Shown piece by piece: positions 39,774-52,862 of a stretch of 64,000 bases of DNA (the stretch's first letter is position 1; each line of letters starts with the position of its first letter). Made by a program: the position numbers and the translations under genes. The notes beneath the pieces are model-generated. The model was given only the letters and a program-made list of their open reading frames with translations, was not told the origin of the DNA and ran no database searches. The stretch spans positions 868,001 to 932,000 of the forward strand of contig NW_027473366.1 of NCBI RefSeq assembly GCF_050947335.1. Reading direction: 5' to 3'. Origin of the DNA: Megachile rotundata (lineage: Eukaryota > Arthropoda > Insecta > Hymenoptera > Megachilidae).

Positions 39774-41445
39774 GATTGTGATTGTGTGATTGTGATTGTG
39801 TGATTGTGATTGTGTGATTGTGATTGTGTGATCGTGATTATGTGATCGTGATTGTGAATGTGTGATTGTGATTGTGTGATACTGATTGTGTGATTGTGAT
39901 TGTGTGATTGTGATTGTGTGATTGTGATTGTGTGATTGTGATTGTGTGATTGTGATTGTGTGATTGTGATTGTGTGATTGTGATTGTGTGATTGTGATTG
40001 TGTGATTCTGATTGTGTGATTGTGATTGTGTGATTGTGATTGTGATTGTGACTGTGTGACTGTGTGATTGTGATTGTGCGATCGAGATTGTGTGATCGTG
40101 ATTGCGCGATCGTGATTGTGTGATCGTGATTGTATGATCGTGATTGTGTGATTGTGATTGTGTGATTGTGATTGTGTGATTGTGATTGTGTGATCGTGAT
40201 TTTGTGATAGTGATTGTGTGATTGTAATTGTATGATTGTGATTGTGTGATTGTGATTGTGTGATTGTGATGGTGTGATTGTGATTGTGTGATCGTGATTG
40301 TGCGACTGTGTTATTGTGATTGTGTGATTCTGATTGTGTGATTGTGATTGTGTGATCGTGACTGTGTGATCGTGATTGTGTGATCGTGATTGTGGGATTG
40401 TGACAGTGTGATTGTGTGATCGTGACTGTGTGATTGTGCGATCGTGACTGTGTGATGGTGATTGTGGGATTGTGACTGTGTGATTGTGTGATCGTGATTG
40501 AGATTGTGTGATTGTGATTGTGTGATTGTGATTGTGTGATTGTGATTGTGTGATCGTGATTGTGTGATCGTGATTGTGAATGTGTGATTGTGATTGTGAT
40601 TGTGTGAATGTGTGATTGTGATTGTGTGATCGTGATTGTGTGATAGTGATTGTGTGATCGTGATTGTGTGATTGTGTTATTGTGATTGTGTGATTCTGAT
40701 TGTGTGATTGTGATTGTGTGATCGTGACTGTGTGATCGTGATTGTGTGATCGTGATTGTGGGATTGTGACTGTGTGATTGTGTGATCGTGATTGAGATTG
40801 TGTGATTGTGATTGTGTGATTGTGATTGTGTGATTGTGATTGTGTGATTGTGATTGTGTGATTGTGATTGTGTGATTGTGATTGTGTGATTGTGATTGTG
40901 TGATTGTGATTGTGTGATTGTGATTGTGTGATTGTGATTGTGTGATTGTGATTGTGAGATTCTGATTGTGTGATTGTGATTGTGTGATCGTGACTGTGTG
41001 ATCGTGATTGTGTGATCGTGATTGTGGGGTTGTGACAGTGTGATTGTGTGATCGTGACTGTGTGATTGTGCGATCGTGACTGTGTGATGGTGATTGTGGG
41101 ATTGTGACTGTGTGATTGTGTGATCGTGATTGAGATTGTGTGATTGTGATTGTGTGATTGTGATTGTGTGATTGTGATTGTGTGATCGTGATTGTGTGAT
41201 CGTGATTGTGAATGTGTGATTGTGATTGTGATTGTGTGAATGTGTGATTGTGATTGTGTGATCGTGATTGTGTGATAGTGATTGTGTGATCGTGATTGTG
41301 TGATTGTGTTATTGTGATTGTGTGATTCTGATTGTGTGATTGTGATTGTGTGATCGTGACTGTGTGATCGTGATTGTGTGATCGTGATTGTGGGATTGTG
41401 ACTGTGTGATTGTGTGATCGTGATTGAGATTGTGTGATTGTGATT
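39774..41445 (+). repeat. D module 11 with an internal tandem duplication
   Basis: Short D form present twice in a row. The GACAGTG variant is at 40402 and 41034 (offset 632), with a canonical run at about 40,800-40,965 between. The second copy has a private GTGGGGTTG near 41,025. In the downstream 18-kb copy the same pair lies at 58396 and 59042 (offset 646), so one 14-mer was gained or lost there. Confidence 0.87.
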
Positions 41446-42640
41446 GTGTGATTGTGATTGTGTGATTGTGATTGTGTGATTGTGATTGTGTGATTGTGAT
41501 TGTGTGATTGTGATTGTGTGATTGTGATTGTGTGATTGTGATTGTGTGATTGTGATTGTGTGATTGTGATTGTGTGATTGTGATTGTGTGATTGTGATTG
41601 TGTGATTGTGATTGTGTGATTGTGATTGTGAGATTGTGATTGTGTGATTGTGATTGTGTGTTTGTGATTGTGTGATTGTGATTGTGTGATTGTGATTGTG
41701 TGATTGTGATTGTGTGATTGTGATTGTGTGATTGTGATGGTGTGATTGTGATCGTGTGATTGTGATCGTGTGATTGTGATCGTGTGATTGTGATCGTGTG
41801 ATTGTGATCGTGTGATTGTGATTGTGTGATTGTGATTGTGTGATTGTGATTGTGTGATTGTGATTGTGTGATTGTGATTGTGTGATTGTGTGATTGTGAT
41901 TGTGTGATTGTGATTGTGTGATTGTGATTGTGTGATTGTGATTGTGTGATTGTGATTGTGTGATTGTGATTGTGTGATTGTGATTGTGTGATTGTGATTG
42001 TGTGATTGTGATTGTGTGATTGTGATTGTGTGATTGTGATTGTGTGATTGTGATTGTGTGATTGTGATTGTGTGATTGTGATTGTGTGATTGTGATTGTG
42101 TGATTGTGATTGTGTGATTGTGATTGTGTGATTGTGATTGTGTGATTGTGATTGTGTGATTGTGATTGTGTGATTGTGATTGTGTGATTGTGATTGTGTG
42201 ATTGTGATTGTGTGATTGTGATTGTGTGATTGTGATTGTGTGATTGTGATTGTGTGATTGTGATTGTGTGATTGTGATTGTGTGATTGTGATTGTGTGAT
42301 TGTGATTGTGTGATTGTGATTGTGTGATTGTGATTGTGTGATTGTGATTGTGTGATTGTGATTGTGTGATTGTGATTGTGTGATTGTGATTGTGTGATTG
42401 TGAATGTGTGATTGTGATTGTGTGATTGTGATTGTGTGATTGTGATTGTGTGATTGTGATTGTGTGATTGTGATTGTGTGATTGTGATTGTGTGATTGTG
42501 ATTGTGTGATTGTGATTGTGTGATTGTGATTGTGTGATTGTGATTGTGTGATTGTGATTGTGTGATTGTGATTGTGTGATTGTGATTGTGTGATTGTGAT
42601 TGTGTGATTGTGATTGGGTGATTGTGATTGTGTGATTGTG
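41446..42640 (+). repeat. G array 6 with an ATCGTGTG sub-array
   Basis: Canonical units with GAGATTG near 41,631, GTTTG at 41661, one ATGGTGTG near 41,738 followed by five ATCGTGTG units to about 41,812, an extra 8-bp half near 41,884, GAATG at 42401 and GGGTG near 42,616. All of these recur in 59,441-60,718, but the ATGGTGTG and ATCGTGTG units are in a different order there. Confidence 0.92.
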
Positions 42641-44440
42641 TGATCGTGATAGTGGGATTGTGACTGTGTGATTGTGTGATCGTGATTGAGATTGTGTGAT
42701 TGTGATTGTGTGATACTGATTGTGTGATTGTGATTGTGTGATTGTGATTGTGTGATTGTGATTGTGTGATTGTGATTGTGTGATTGTGATTGTGTGATTG
42801 TGATTGTGTAATTCTGATTGTGTGATTGTGATTGTGTGACCGTGATTGTGTGATTGTGATTGTGTGATTGTGATTGTGTGATTGTGATTGTGTGATCGTG
42901 ATTTTGTGATAGTGATTATGTGATAGTGATAGTGTCATCTTGATTGTGTGATCGTGATTGTGTGATCGTGATTGTGTGGTCGTGATTGTGTGATCGTGAT
43001 TGTGTGATCGTGTTTGTGTGAACGTGATTGTGACTGTGACTGCGTGATTGTGATTGTGTGACTGTGCTTGTGTGATTGTGATTGTGTGATCGTAATTGTG
43101 TGACCGTGATTGTGTGATCGTGATTGAGTGATCGTGATTGTGTGATTGTAATTGTGTGATTGTGATTGAGTGATTGTGATTGTGTGATTGTGCGATCGTG
43201 ATTGTGCGATCGCGATTGTGTGATTGTGATTGTGTGGTCCTGATTTTGTGATCGTGATTGCGTGATCGTGATTGTGTGATTGTGTTATTGTGATTGTGTT
43301 ATTGTGATTGTGTGATCGTGATTGTGTGATGGTGATTGTGTGATGGTGATTGTGTGATTGTGATTGTGTGATCGTGACTGTGTGATCGTGATTGTGTCAT
43401 CGTGATTGTGTGATCATGATTGTGTGACTGTGTAATTGTGATTGTGTGATTCTGACTGTGTGATTGTGATTGTGTGATCGTGACTGTGCGATCGTGATTG
43501 TGTGATCGTGATTGTTGGATTGTGACTGTGTGATTGTGTGATCGTGACTGTGTGATCGTGATTGTGTGATCGTGATAGTGGGATTGTGACTGTGTGATTG
43601 TGTGATCGTGATTGAGATTGTGTAATTGTGATTGTGTGATCGTGATTGTGTGATTGTGATTATGTGGTCGTGATTTTGTGATCATGATTGCGTGATCGTG
43701 ATTGCGTGATCGTGATTGCGTGATCGTGATTGCGTGATCGTGAATGTGTGATCGTGATTGTGTGATCGTGATTGTGTGATCGTGATTGTGTGACTGTGTT
43801 ATTGTGATTGTGTGATTCTGATTGTGTGATTGTGATTGTGTGATTGTGATTGTGGGATTTTGACTGTGTGATTGTGTGATCGTGATTGAGATTGTGTGAT
43901 TGTGATTGTGTGATTGTGATTGTGTGATTGTGATTGTGTGATTGTGATTGTGTGATTGTGATTGTGTGATTGTGATTGTGAGATTGTGATTGTGTGATTG
44001 TGATTGTGTGATTGTGATTGTGTGATTCTGATTGTGTGATTGTGATTGTGTGATTGTGATGGTGATTGTGATTGTGTGACTGTGTGATTGTGATTGTGCG
44101 ATCGAGATTGTGTGATCGTGACTGCGCGATCGTGATTGTGTGATCGTGATTGTGTGATCGTGATTGTGTGATCGTGATTGTGTGATCGTGATTGTGTGAT
44201 CGTGATTGTGTGATCGTGATTGTGTGATCGTGATTGTGTGATCGTGATTGTGTGATCGTGATTGTGTGATAGTGATTGTGATTGTGTGACTGTGTGATTG
44301 TGATTGTGATTGTGTGACTGTGTGATTGTAATTTTGTGATTGTGATTGTGTGATTGTGATTGTGTGATCGTGACTGTGTGATCGTGATTGTATCATCGTG
44401 ATTGTGTGATCGTGATTGTGTGACAGTGCTATTGTAATTG
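42641..44440 (+). repeat. D module 12 (long form)
   Basis: Starts at GTGATAGTGGG and GATACTG. It contains the private TCATCTTG near 42,934, GAACG at 43021, GGTCCTG near 43,238, the palindrome GCGATCGC at 43206, GATTTTGACTG near 43,857, GCGATCGAG near 44,099 and ten successive ATCGTG units after GCGCG. It ends at GTGACAGTGCTATTG near 44,422. Confidence 0.9.
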
Positions 44441-46947
44441 TGTGATTGTGATTGTGTGATTGTGATTGTGTGATTGTGATTGTGTGATTGTGATTGTGTG
44501 ATTGTGATTGTGTGATTGTGATTGTGTGATTGTGATTGTGTGATTGTGATTGTGTGATTGTGATTGTGTGATTGTGATTGTGTGATTGTGATTGTGTGAT
44601 TGTGATTGTGTGATTGTGATTGTGTGATTGTGATTGTGTGATTGTGATTGTGTGATTGTGATTGTGTGATTGTGATTGTGTGATTGTGATTGTGTGATTG
44701 TGATTGTGTGATTGTGATTGTGTGATTGTGATTGTGTGATTGTGATTGTGTGATTGTGATTGTGTGATTGTGATTGTGTGATTGTGATTGTGTGATTGTG
44801 ATTGTGTGATTGTGATTGTGTGATTGTGATTGTGTGATTGTGATTGTGTGATTGTGATTGTGTGATTGTGATTGTGTGATTGTGATTGTGTGATTGTGAT
44901 TGTGTGATTGTGATTGTGTGATTGTGATTGTGTGATTGTGATTGTGTGATTGTGATTGTGTGATTGTGATTGTGTGATTGTGATTGTGTGATTGTGATTG
45001 TGTGATTGTGATTGTGTGATTGTGATTGTGTGATTGTGATTGTGTGATTGTGATTGTGTGATTGTGATTGTGTGATTGTGATTGTGTGATTGTGATTGTG
45101 TGATTGTGATTGTGTGATTGTGATTGTGTGATTGTGATTGTGTGATTGTGATTGTGTGATTGTGATTGTGTGATTGTGATTGTGTGATTGTGATTGTGTG
45201 ATTGTGATTGTGTGATTGTGATTGTGTGATTGTGATTGTGTGATTGTGATTGTGTGATTGTGATTGTGTGATTGTGATTGTGTGATTGTGATTGTGTGAT
45301 TGTGATTGTGTGATTGTGATTGTGTGATTGTGATTGTGTGATTGTGATTGTGTGATTGTGATTGTGTGATTGTGATTGTGTGATTGTGATTGTGTGATTG
45401 TGATTGTGTGATTGTGATTGTGTGATTGTGATTGTGTGATTGTGATTGTGTGATTGTGATTGTGTGATTGTGATTGTGTGATTGTGATTGTGTGATTGTG
45501 ATTGTGTGATTGTGATTGTGTGATTGTGATTGTGTGATTGTGATTGTGTGATTGTGATTGTGTGATTGTGATTGTGTGATTGTGATTGTGTGATTGTGAT
45601 TGTGTGATTGTGATTGTGTGATTGTGATTGTGTGATTGTGATTGTGTGATTGTGATTGTGTGATTGTGATTGTGTGATTGTGATTGTGTGGTTGTGATTG
45701 TGTGATTGTGATTGTGTGATTGTGATTGTGTGATTGTGATTGTGTGATTGTGATTGTGTGATTGTGATTGTGTGATTGTGATTGTGTGATTGTGTGATTG
45801 TGATTGTGTGATTGTGATTGTGTGATTGTGATTGTGTGATTGTGATTGTGTGATTGTGATTGTGTGATTGTGATTGTGTGATTGTGATTGTGTGATTGTG
45901 ATTGTGTGATTGTGATTGTGTGATTGTGATTGTGTGATTGTGATTGTGTGATTGTGATTGTGTGATTGTGATTGTGTGATTGTGATTGTGTGATTGTGAT
46001 TGTGTGATTGTGATTGTGTGATTGTGATTGTGTGATTGTGATTGTGTGATTGTGATTGTGTGATTGTGATTGTGTGATTGTGATTGTGTGATTGTGATTG
46101 TGTGATTGTGATTGTGTGATTGTGATTGTGTGATTGTGATTGTGTGATTGTGATTGTGTGATTGTGATTGTGTGATTGTGATTGTGTGATTGTGATTGTG
46201 TGATTGTGATTGTGTGATTGTGATTGTGTGATTGTGATTGTGTGATTGTGATTGTGTGATTGTGATTGTGTGATTGTGATTGTGTGATTGTGATTGTGTG
46301 ATTGTGATTGTGTGATTGTGATTGTGTGATTGTGATTGTGTGATTGTGATTGTGTGATTGTGATTGTGTGATTGTGATTGTGTGATTGTGATTGTGTGAT
46401 TGTGATTGTGTGATTGTGATTGTGTGATTGTGATTGTGTGATTGTGATTGTGTGATTGTGATTGTGTGATTGTGATTGTGTGATTGTGATTGTGTGATTG
46501 TGATTGTGTGATTGTGATTGTGTGATTGTGATTGTGTGATTGTGATTGTGTGATTGTGATTGTGTGATTGTGATTGTGTGATTGTGATTGTGTGATTGTG
46601 ATTGTGTGATTGTGTGATTGTGATTGTGTGATGCTGATTGCGTGACTGTGATTGTGTGATGGTGATTGTGTGATTGTGATTGTGTGATTGTGATTGTGTG
46701 ATTGTGATTGTGTGATTGTGATTGTGTGATTGTGATTGTGTGATTGTGATTGTGTGATTGTGATTGTGTGATTGTGATTGTGTGATTGTGATTGTGTGAT
46801 TGTGATTGTGTGATTGTGATTGTGTGATTGTGATTGTGTGATTGTGATTGTGTGATTGTGATTGTGTGATTGTGATTGTGTGATTGTGATTGTGTGATTG
46901 TGATTGTGTGATTGTGATTGTGTGATTGTGATTGTGTGATTGTGATT
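44441..46947 (+). repeat. G array 7 (2.5 kb)
   Basis: Canonical units interrupted by one GGTTG near 45,691, extra 8-bp halves near 45,787 and 46,612, and a small patch at 46,630-46,665 (GATGCTG, GCGTGACTG, ATGGTG). The last 285 bp are again canonical. Confidence 0.93.
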
Positions 46948-48760
46948 GTGTGATCGTGATAGTGGGATTGTGACTGTGTGATTGTGTGATCGTGATTGAG
47001 ATTGTGTGATTGTGATTGTGTGATACTGATTGTGTGATTGTGATTGTGTGATTGTGATTGTGTGATTGTGATTGTGTGATTGTGATTGTGTGATTGTGAT
47101 TGTGTGATTGTGATTGTGTGATTCTGATTGTGTGATTGTGATTGTGTGACCGTGATTGTGTGATTGTGATTGTGTGATTGTGATTGTGTGATTGTGATTG
47201 TGTGATCGTGATTTTGTGATAGTGATTATGTGATAGTGATAGTGTGATCTTGATTGTGTGATCGTGATTGTGTGATCGTGATTGTGTGGTCGTGATTGTG
47301 TGATCGTGATTGTGTGATCGTGTTTGTGTGAACGTGATTGTGACTGTGACTGCGTGATTGTGATTGTGTGACTGTGATTGTGTGATTGTGATTGTGTGAT
47401 CGTAATTGTGTGACCGTGATTGTGTGATCGTGATTGAGTGATCGTGATTGTGTGATTGTAATTGTGTGATTGTGATTGAGTGATTGTGATTGTGTGATTG
47501 TGCGATCGTGATTGTGCGATCGCGATTGTGTGATTGTGATTGTGTGGTCCTGATTTTGTGATCGTGATTGCGTGATCGTGATTGTGTGATTGTGTTATTG
47601 TGATTGTGTTATTGTGATTGTGTGATCGTGATTGTGTGATGGTGATTGTGTGATGGTGATTGTGTGATTGTGATTGTGTGATCGTGACTGTGTGATCGTG
47701 ATTGTGTCATCGTGATTGTGTGATCATGATTGTGTGACTGTGTAATTGTGATTGTGTGATTCTGACTGTGTGATTGTGATTGTGTGATCGTGACTGTGCG
47801 ATCGTGATTGTGTGATCGTGATTGTTGGATTGTGACTGTGTGATTGTGTGATCGTGACTGTGTGATCGTGATTGTGTGATCGTGATAGTGGGATTGTGAC
47901 TGTGTGATTGTGTGATCGTGATTGAGATTGTGTAATTGTGATTGTGTGATCGTGATTGTGTGATTGTGATTATGTGGTCGTGATTTTGTGATCATGATTG
48001 CGTGATCGTGATTGCGTGATCGTGATTGCGTGATCGTGATTGCGTGATCGTGAATGTGTGATCGTGATTGTGTGATCGTGATTGTGTGATCGTGATTGTG
48101 TGACTGTGTTATTGTGATTGTGTGATTCTGATTGTGTGATTGTGATTGTGTGATTGTGATTGTGGGATTTTGACTGTGTGATTGTGTGATCGTGATTGAG
48201 ATTGTGTGATTGTGATTGTGTGATTGTGATTGTGTGATTGTGATTGTGTGATTGTGATTGTGTGATTGTGATTGTGTGATTGTGATTGTGTGATTGTGAT
48301 AGTGAGATTGTGATTGTGTGATTGTGATTGTGTGATTGTGATTGTGTGATTCTGATTGTGTGATTGTGATTGTGTGATTGTGATGGTGATTGTGATTGTG
48401 TGACTGTGTGATTGTGATTGTGCGATCGAGATTGTGTGATCGTGACTGCGCGATCGTGATTGTGTGATCGTGATTGTGTGATCGTGATTGTGTGATCGTG
48501 ATTGTGTGATCGTGATTGTGTGATCGTGATTGTGTGATCGTGATTGTGTGATCGTGATTGTGTGATCGTGATTGTGTGATCGTGATTGTGTGATAGTGAT
48601 TGTGATTGTGTGACTGTGTGATTGTGATTGTGATTGTGTGACTGTGTGATTGTAATTTTGTGATTGTGATTGTGTGATTGTGATTGTGTGATCGTGACTG
48701 TGTGATCGTGATTGTATCATCGTGATTGTGTGATCGTGATTGTGTGACAGTGCTATTGTA
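46948..48760 (+). repeat. D module 13 (copy of D module 12)
   Basis: Matches D module 12 at +4,310 bp with the palindrome at 47516 and ten ATCGTG units after GCGCG. Differences include TGATCTTG where D module 12 has TCATCTTG, and GATAGTGAGATTG near 48,299. Ends at GTGACAGTGCTATTG near 48,744. Confidence 0.9.
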
Positions 48761-49599
48761 ATTGTGTGATTGTGATTGTGTGATTGTGATTGTGTGATTG
48801 TGATTGTGTGATTGTGATTGTGTGATTGTGATTGTGTGATTGTGATTGTGTGATTGTGATTGTGTGATTGTGATTGTGTGATTGTGATTGTGTGATTGTG
48901 ATTGTGTGATTGTGATTGTGTGATTGTGATTGTGTGATTCTGATTGTGTGATTGTGATTGTGTGATTGTGATTGTGTGATTGTGATTGTGTGATTGTGAT
49001 TGTGTGATTGTGATTGTGTGATTGTGATTGTGTGATTGTGATTGTGTGATTGTGATTGTGTGATTGTGATTGTGTGATTGTGATTGTGTGATTGTGATTG
49101 TGTGATTGTGATTGTGTGATTGTGATTGTGTGATTGTGATTGTGTGATTGTGATTGTGTGATTGTGATTGTGTGATTGTGATTGTGTGATTGTGATTGTG
49201 TGATTGTGATTGTGTGATTGTGATTGTGTGATTGTGATTGTGTGATTGTGATTGTGTGATTGTGATTGTGTGATTGTGATTGTGTGATTGTGATTGTGTG
49301 ATTGTGATTGTGTGATGGTGATTGTGTGATTGTGATTGTGTGATCGTGATTGTGTGATTGTGATTGTGTGATTGTGATTGTGTGATTGTGATTGTGTGAT
49401 TGTGATTGTGTGATTGTGATTGTGTGATTGTGATTGTGTGATTGTGATTGTGTGATTGTGATTGTGTGATTGTGATTGTGTGATTGTGATTGTGTGATTG
49501 TGTGATTCTGATTGTGTGATTGTGATTGTGTGATTGTGATTGTGTGATTGTGATTGTGTGATTGTGATTGTGTGATTGTGATTGTGTGATTGTGATTGT
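48761..49599 (+). repeat. G array 8
   Basis: About 60 canonical units with ATTCTG near 48,938, ATGGTG near 49,315, ATCGTG near 49,342 and an extra 8-bp half followed by ATTCTG near 49,500. Confidence 0.92.
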
Positions 49600-51350
49600 G
49601 TGATCGTGATTGTGTGATCGTGATTGTGTGGTCGTGATTGTGTGATCGTGATTGTGTGATCGTGTTTGTGTGATCGTGATTGTGATTGTGACTGCGTGGT
49701 TGTGATTGTGTGACTGTGATTGTGTGATCGCGATTGTGTGATCGTGATTGTGTGATCGTGATAGTGTGACCGTGATTGTGTGATCGTGATTGTGTGATCG
49801 TGATTGTGTGATAGTGATTGTGATTGTGTGACTGTGTGATTGTGATTGTGATTGTGTGACTGTGTGATTGTAATTTTGTGATTGTGATTGTGTGATTGTG
49901 ATTGTGATTGTGTGGTCGTGATTGTGTGATCGTGATTGTGTGATTGTAATTGTGTGATTGTGATTGTGTGATTGTGATTGTGTGATTTTGATTGTGTGAT
50001 CGTGATTGTGTGACCGTGATTGTGTGATCGTGATTGAGTGATCGTGATTGTGTGATTGTAATTGTGTGATTGTGATTCAGTGATTGTGATTACGTGATTG
50101 TGCGATCGTCATTGTGCGATCGCGATTGTGTGTTTGTGATTGTGTGGTCGTGATTTTGTGATCGTGATTGCGAGATCGTGATTGTGTGATTGTGTTATTG
50201 TGATTGTGTTATTGTGATTGTGTGATCGTGATTGTGTGATGGTGATTGTGTGATGGTGATTGTGTGATTGTGATTGTGTGATCGTGACTGTGTGATCGTG
50301 ATTGTGTCATCGCGATTGTGTGATCGTGATTGTGTGACAGTGTTATTGTGATTGTTTGATTCTGATTGTGTGATTGTGACTGTGTGGTCGTGATTGTGTG
50401 ATCGTGATTGTGGGATTGTGACTGTGTGATTGTGTGATCGTGACTGTGTGACCGTGATTGTGTGATCGTGATTGTGTGATCGTGATTGTGTGATAGTGAT
50501 TGTGATTGTGTGACTGTGTGATTGTGATTGTGATTGTGTGACTGTGTGATTGTAATTTTGTGATTGTGATTGTGTGATTGTGATTGTGATTGTGTGGTCG
50601 TGATTGTGTGATCGTGATTGTGTGATTGTAATTGTGTGATTGTGATTGTGTGATTGTGATTGTGTGATTTTGATTGTGTGATCGTGATTGTGTGACCGTG
50701 ATTGTGTGATCGTGATTGAGTGATCGTGATTGTGTGATTGTAATTGTGTGATTGTGATTCAGTGATTGTGATTACGTGATTGTGCGATCGTCATTGTGCG
50801 ATCGCGATTGTGTGTTTGTGATTGTGTGGTCGTGATTTTGTGATCGTGATTGCGAGATCGTGATTGTGTGATTGTGTTATTGTGATTGTGTTATTGTGAT
50901 TGTGTGATCGTGATTGTGTGATGGTGATTGTGTGATGGTGATTGTGTGATTGTGATTGTGTGATCGTGACTGTGTGATCGTGATTGTGTCATCGCGATTG
51001 TGTGATCGTGATTGTGTGACAGTGTTATTGTGATTGTTTGATTCTGATTGTGTGATTGTGACTGTGTGGTCGTGATTGTGTGATCGTGATTGTGGGATTG
51101 TGACTGTGTGATTGTGTGATCGTGACTGTGTGATCGTGATTGTGTGATCGTGATTGTGGGATTGTGACTGTGTGATTGTGTGATCGTGATTGAGATTGTG
51201 TGATTGTGATTGTGTGATCGCGATTGTGTGATTGTGATTGTGTGGTCGTGATTTTGTGATCGTGATTGCGTGATGGTGATTGCGTGATCGTGATTGCGTG
51301 ATCGTGATTGTGTGACCGTGATTGTGTGATCGTGATTGTGCGACTGTGTT
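49600..51350 (+). repeat. D module 14
   Basis: Distinct D variants not seen elsewhere: GATTCAG, ATTACG, GATCGTCATTG, GCGAGATCG and GTTTGATTCTG. The palindrome GCGATCGC is at 50116 and 50798. Most of the block is a 682-bp tandem duplication. The tail (51,133-51,350) resembles the end of D module 1 near 2,040-2,230. Confidence 0.9.
49769..51132 (+). repeat. 682-bp tandem duplication, apparently identical copies
   Basis: Copy 1 is 49,769-50,450 and copy 2 is 50,451-51,132. GACCG sits at both copy starts, GATTCAG at 50071 and 50753 (segment starts), GCGATCGC at 50116 and 50798. Reading both copies side by side I found no difference; they part only at the end, where ACCG (junction) is replaced by ATCG. 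This is the cleanest duplication in the window with both breakpoints resolved. Confidence 0.92.
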
Positions 51351-51457
51351 ATTGTGATTGTGTGATTGTGATTGTGTGATTGTGATTGTGTGATTGTGAT
51401 TGTGTGATTGTGATTGTGTGATTGTGATTGTGTGATTGTGATTGTGTGATTGTGATT
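51351..51457 (+). repeat. Short G run before A module 9
   Basis: Seven to eight canonical units between D module 14 and the first ATTGTATG unit. The left breakpoint of the 18-kb duplication lies at its right edge. Confidence 0.88.
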
Positions 51458-52862
51458 GTATGATTGTGATTGCATGATTGTGACTGTATGATTGTATTTG
51501 GGAGATTGTAATTGTATGATTGCGATTGTATGATTGTGATTGTATGATTGTGATTGCATGATTGTGATTGTATGATTGTGATTGTATGATATTGATTGTA
51601 TGATTGTGATTGTATGATTGTGATTGTATGATTGCGATTGTATGATTGTGATTGTATGATTATGATTGTATGATTGTGATTGTATGATATTGATTGTATG
51701 ATTGTGATTGTATGATTGTGATTGTATGATTGCGATTGTATGATTGTGATTGTATGATTATGATTGTATGATTGTGATTGTATGATTGTGATTGTATGAT
51801 TGTGATTGTATGATTGTGATAGTATGATTGTGATTGTATGATTGTGATTGTATGATATTGATTGTATGATTATGATTGTATGATTGTGATTGTATGATTG
51901 TGACTTTTTGATTGTGATTGTATGATTGCGATAGTATGATCGTGATTGTATGATTGTGATTGTATGATTGTGACTGTATGATTGTGATTGTATGATTGAA
52001 TTTGGGAGATTGTAATTGTATGATTGTGATGGTATGATTGTGATTGTATGATTGCGATCGTATGACTGTGATTGTATGACTGTGATTGTCTGATTGTGAT
52101 TGTATGATTGTGATTGTATGATTGTGATTGTATGATTGCGATTGTATGATTGTGATTGTATGATTGTGATTGTAATATTGTGATTGTATGATTGCGATTG
52201 TATGATTGTGATTGTATGATTGTGATTGTATGACTGTGATTGTATGATTGTGATTGTATGATTGTGATTGTATGATTGTGATTGTATGATTCTGATTGTA
52301 TGATTGTGATGGTATGATTGTGATTGTATGATTGCGATCGTATGATTGTGATTGTATGATTGTGATTGAATGATTGTGATTGTATGATTGCGATTGTATG
52401 ATTGTGATTGTATGATTGTGATTTTAATATTGTGATTGTATGATTGCGATTGTATGATTGTGATTGTATGATTACGATTGTTTTATTGTGATTGTATGAT
52501 TGTGATTGTATGATTGTGATAGTATGATTGTGATTGTATAACTGTGATTGTATGACTGTGATTGTATGACTGTGATTGTATGACTGTGATTGTATGATTG
52601 TGATTGTATGATTGTGATTGTATGATTGTGATTGTCTGATCGTGGTTGTATGATTGTGATTGTATGATTGTGATAGTATGATTGTGATTGTATGACTGTG
52701 ATTGTATGACTGTGATTGTATGATTGTGATTGTATGATTGTGATTGTATGATTGTGATTGTCTGATTGCGGTTGTATGATTGTGATTGTATGATTTCGAC
52801 TCTATGATTGTGATTTTATGATTGTGATTGTATGATTGTGATTGTATGATTGTGATTGTATG
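51458..52862 (+). repeat. A module 9 (1.4 kb)
   Basis: Enters at GCATGATTGTGACTG (catg at 51473), then TTTGGGAG at 51497. Compared with A module 6 it has lost three units (42 bp) before 51,556 and gained a 98-bp (7-unit) duplication marked by GATATTG at 51588 and 51686. Where A module 6 has GTCTTTG it has a third GATATTG (near 51,855). It ends with TTCGACTCTATG at 52795. Confidence 0.9.

Larger units (their letters stand above)
42641..48760 (+). repeat. 4,310-bp tandem duplication (D module plus G array)
   Basis: D module 12 recurs as D module 13 at a constant +4,310 bp: GAACG 43021/47331, GCGATCGC 43206/47516 and the GTGGGATTTTG segment 43851/48161. The corresponding pair in the downstream 18-kb copy (GAACG 61099/63573) is only 2,474 bp apart. 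The difference, 1,836 bp, equals 130 units plus two 8-bp halves, matching the two extra halves seen near 45,787 and 46,612 in G array 7. Confidence 0.9.
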
